From Mya arenaria (lineage: Eukaryota; Mollusca; Bivalvia; Myida; Myidae), in the NCBI RefSeq assembly GCF_026914265.1, contig NC_069136.1, positions 37,490,362-37,554,361 on the forward strand: 64,000 nt of DNA, in the 5' to 3' direction. The position numbers and the translations under genes were made by a program. How positions within the stretch are numbered: the first letter of the stretch is position 1; each line of letters opens with the position of its first letter. The notes below the pieces were generated by a model. That model was not told the origin of the DNA. It made no database searches and saw nothing but the letters and a program-made list of their open reading frames with translations. Below are positions 62,298-64,000 of this stretch, one piece after another.

Positions 62298-62629
62298 GAA
62301 GTAGTTGGTGCTCGTTTCATTTACAACATTCTCACATTGGTATGATAATATTGCAATTTCATTTTAGTAGATAATTGTTAGATAAGAGCGTTCAGAGATG
62401 GATATATGGTGAGCCTATAATTGCTTTTTAATATCCTTCTTCAAGGGACACTTTTGTAAAGATTTGTTTGTGAACAAACAGATTAGGCAATATAGTTTTA
62501 GAGCAGTTTTTCACAGGTATATTTTTATCATGACATATGTATATGAATCGGTGTTTAAAAAACAACGACACATAGTGATTTTCAACAGCCTCTTAGGTCT
62601 TGATCATTCTATGTCGCGTTTATATGACG

Positions 62630-62880
62630 AGTATTACCCCATTGGGTAAATTTACCCCAGGGGCTAGAACTCGCAAATAAACGCAAATACCAAAGGGGAT
62701 CAACTTGCCCCCGGGTGCAAATTCACCCAACGGGAAAATGCATATTAGCGTATCGCAAGCTCTTGGCTTTTTATTAAAATACCAATGTTCTCAATATCCG
62801 TTTAAACGCGTTTAAAATACCACAGGGGCAAATTTCCTCGTTGGATAAATTTACCACAGGGGCAAATGTTGGTCATGTAA
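62630..62880. repeat. Palindromic 'gggtaaatttaccc' repeat cluster
   Basis: gggtaaatttaccccagggg recurs in altered form (ggataaatttaccacagggg) with inverted partners (ccccgggtgcaaattcaccc). Possibly a decayed foldback element. Confidence 0.45.
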
Positions 62881-63704
62881 AAGATAATTTAAAGTGTTTT
62901 GGCTTTGAACAACATACAGAAAAGTAAAGTTCTAGATTCAAAAAAAGGTTGCAAAATTACCACAATGAATATTATGAAAAAGAGATCATTTTCATTTGAT
63001 TAATTATGATTACAGACAAATGATTTAAAGACCTTGCTGTTTAAAATAACTAAACAAACTTAATGCAAGATTACGTCCTTAATAGGAGTAATCGCAACTT
63101 AACCGCTTAACCCATGGTCAAAAACTTAATACTATTAGGCGGGGTAGACGATCTGTCGGCTAAAAGATTATGATCAATTTATCTTTTTACATAAACTAAT
63201 CTGATCACGCTAATGAAGTATGCTATGAATTTAAGTTCCTGTCGCTTTAAAACAAAACAAAACAAATTCACAGAATAATACACGTTTTTCTTCATTTCGT
63301 AATAATAAGTACATAATGCATTGTTGTCAAGTTATGCCGTGGTATCAAATGCTGTTTAATATGAAACCTTGCATGACCTCTTATTTACAGATATATTTGT
63401 GTTTTGCTATTGACGCCACCTCGGCTTAAGACATGTTTATGTTGTAAAAGGGCAACGATTATTCCAAGTCAATACAATACAGAACTATTCGATTCAATTC
63501 AATTCAATACTTTATTGCCTCTAATAATGAAGATAGGAAAAATAAAAATATATATTAGACAAAACACATACAAATGTATTTGGTGAAATAATATCCACAT
63601 ACAATAACATATGCATGCTATTGATTGAGATATAAGTCATATTTTCAGCGGTTAAGATACGCACATATAAGTAAATTAATTTAAATATCATTAAACTTTT
63701 AGTA

Positions 63705-63900
63705 AATGTGCGAGGATCTAGTGATTAAGGTGTCCGTGTCTCATCCAAGAGCCTCAGAGTCCAAGTCCAACCAAGGGTATGTTATCTTCGGCTCTTAACA
63801 CCAAGGTCCCGTTTGAAGACAGGTCGTAATGCTTAAGATAGTAAATTTCCAGGCATGACCCTTTTTTGGGCGTAAATGGCGTTCCAATTAACAAATATCG
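63705..63900 (+). mobile_element. Possible decayed tRNA-derived SINE
   Basis: A-box-like gatctagtgattaaggtg and B-box-like agagtccaagtcc, spaced as in a tRNA and followed by a body without coding sequence. Confidence 0.35.
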
Positions 63901-64000
63901 TAGAGACATTAATACCATAGATTCTGCCCATAGTTTTATGGGTGTACCTGCGCACTCTTAAGCAGTTTGTTTACTACTAAGATATTTAATTGAAACATGG

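Noticed and set aside
61921-62345. Poly-Tyr, poly-Ile, poly-His, poly-Met and poly-Asn open frames
   Set aside because: Simple triplet microsatellites open in every frame.

Overview
The window looks like intron-rich, repeat-laden nuclear DNA from a bivalve mollusc. The reasons are AT-rich spacer with small GT-AG exons, tRNA-derived SINEs, a tandem-repeat element of the Helentron/'pearl' kind, many short terminal-inverted-repeat elements and very long minisatellites. The species assignment is an inference. No bacterial gene, operon, CRISPR array or rRNA gene is visible. No retrovirus-like or Polinton-like element was recognised; one degraded coding-like patch at about 21.77-23.50 kb remains unidentified.

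Three host genes can be supported. (1) A three-exon iduronate-2-sulfatase-like gene lies on the minus strand (1761-4853); it looks complete, about 509 residues, with the sulfatase active-site residues in place. (2) A twelve-exon major facilitator superfamily transporter lies on the plus strand (15245-45234); its exons join in phase into a 474-residue protein, resembling the oxalate:formate antiporter / monocarboxylate carrier-like group. (3) The first coding exon of a CARD-domain (death-fold) protein lies on the plus strand (61769-61903), directly after two ETS-like sites; the gene runs off the right edge.

Most of the remaining DNA is repeats. A 9.1-kb array of a 46-bp AT-rich unit (5172-14269) separates the sulfatase and transporter genes. 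Transporter intron 2 (8 kb) holds a Helentron-like element, MITEs, the degraded coding-like patch and two decayed duplicates of exon 3. Intron 9 has a 44-56-bp minisatellite. Intron 10 has a 7.2-kb array of a 48-bp unit, each unit carrying a donor-like AAG|GTAATG. Intron 11 has a 2.1-kb array whose 46-47-bp unit is a copy of the splice acceptor and start of the last exon. Downstream lie a 2.6-kb near-perfect palindrome (46374-49004), more MITEs, and a 17-bp minisatellite (57455-59555) that has grown inside a terminal-inverted-repeat element.

The most striking observation is the intron 11 array. About 40-45 tandem copies of 'tttgtttcag + first ~25 nt of the final exon' sit directly upstream of the real exon 12, and the copies nearest the exon resemble it most. 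It could supply alternative splice acceptors giving different C-terminal tails, or it may be a passive expansion. Two decayed copies of exon 3 with its acceptor region lie upstream of exon 3 in the same gene, so 3' splice-site duplication has happened at least twice here.
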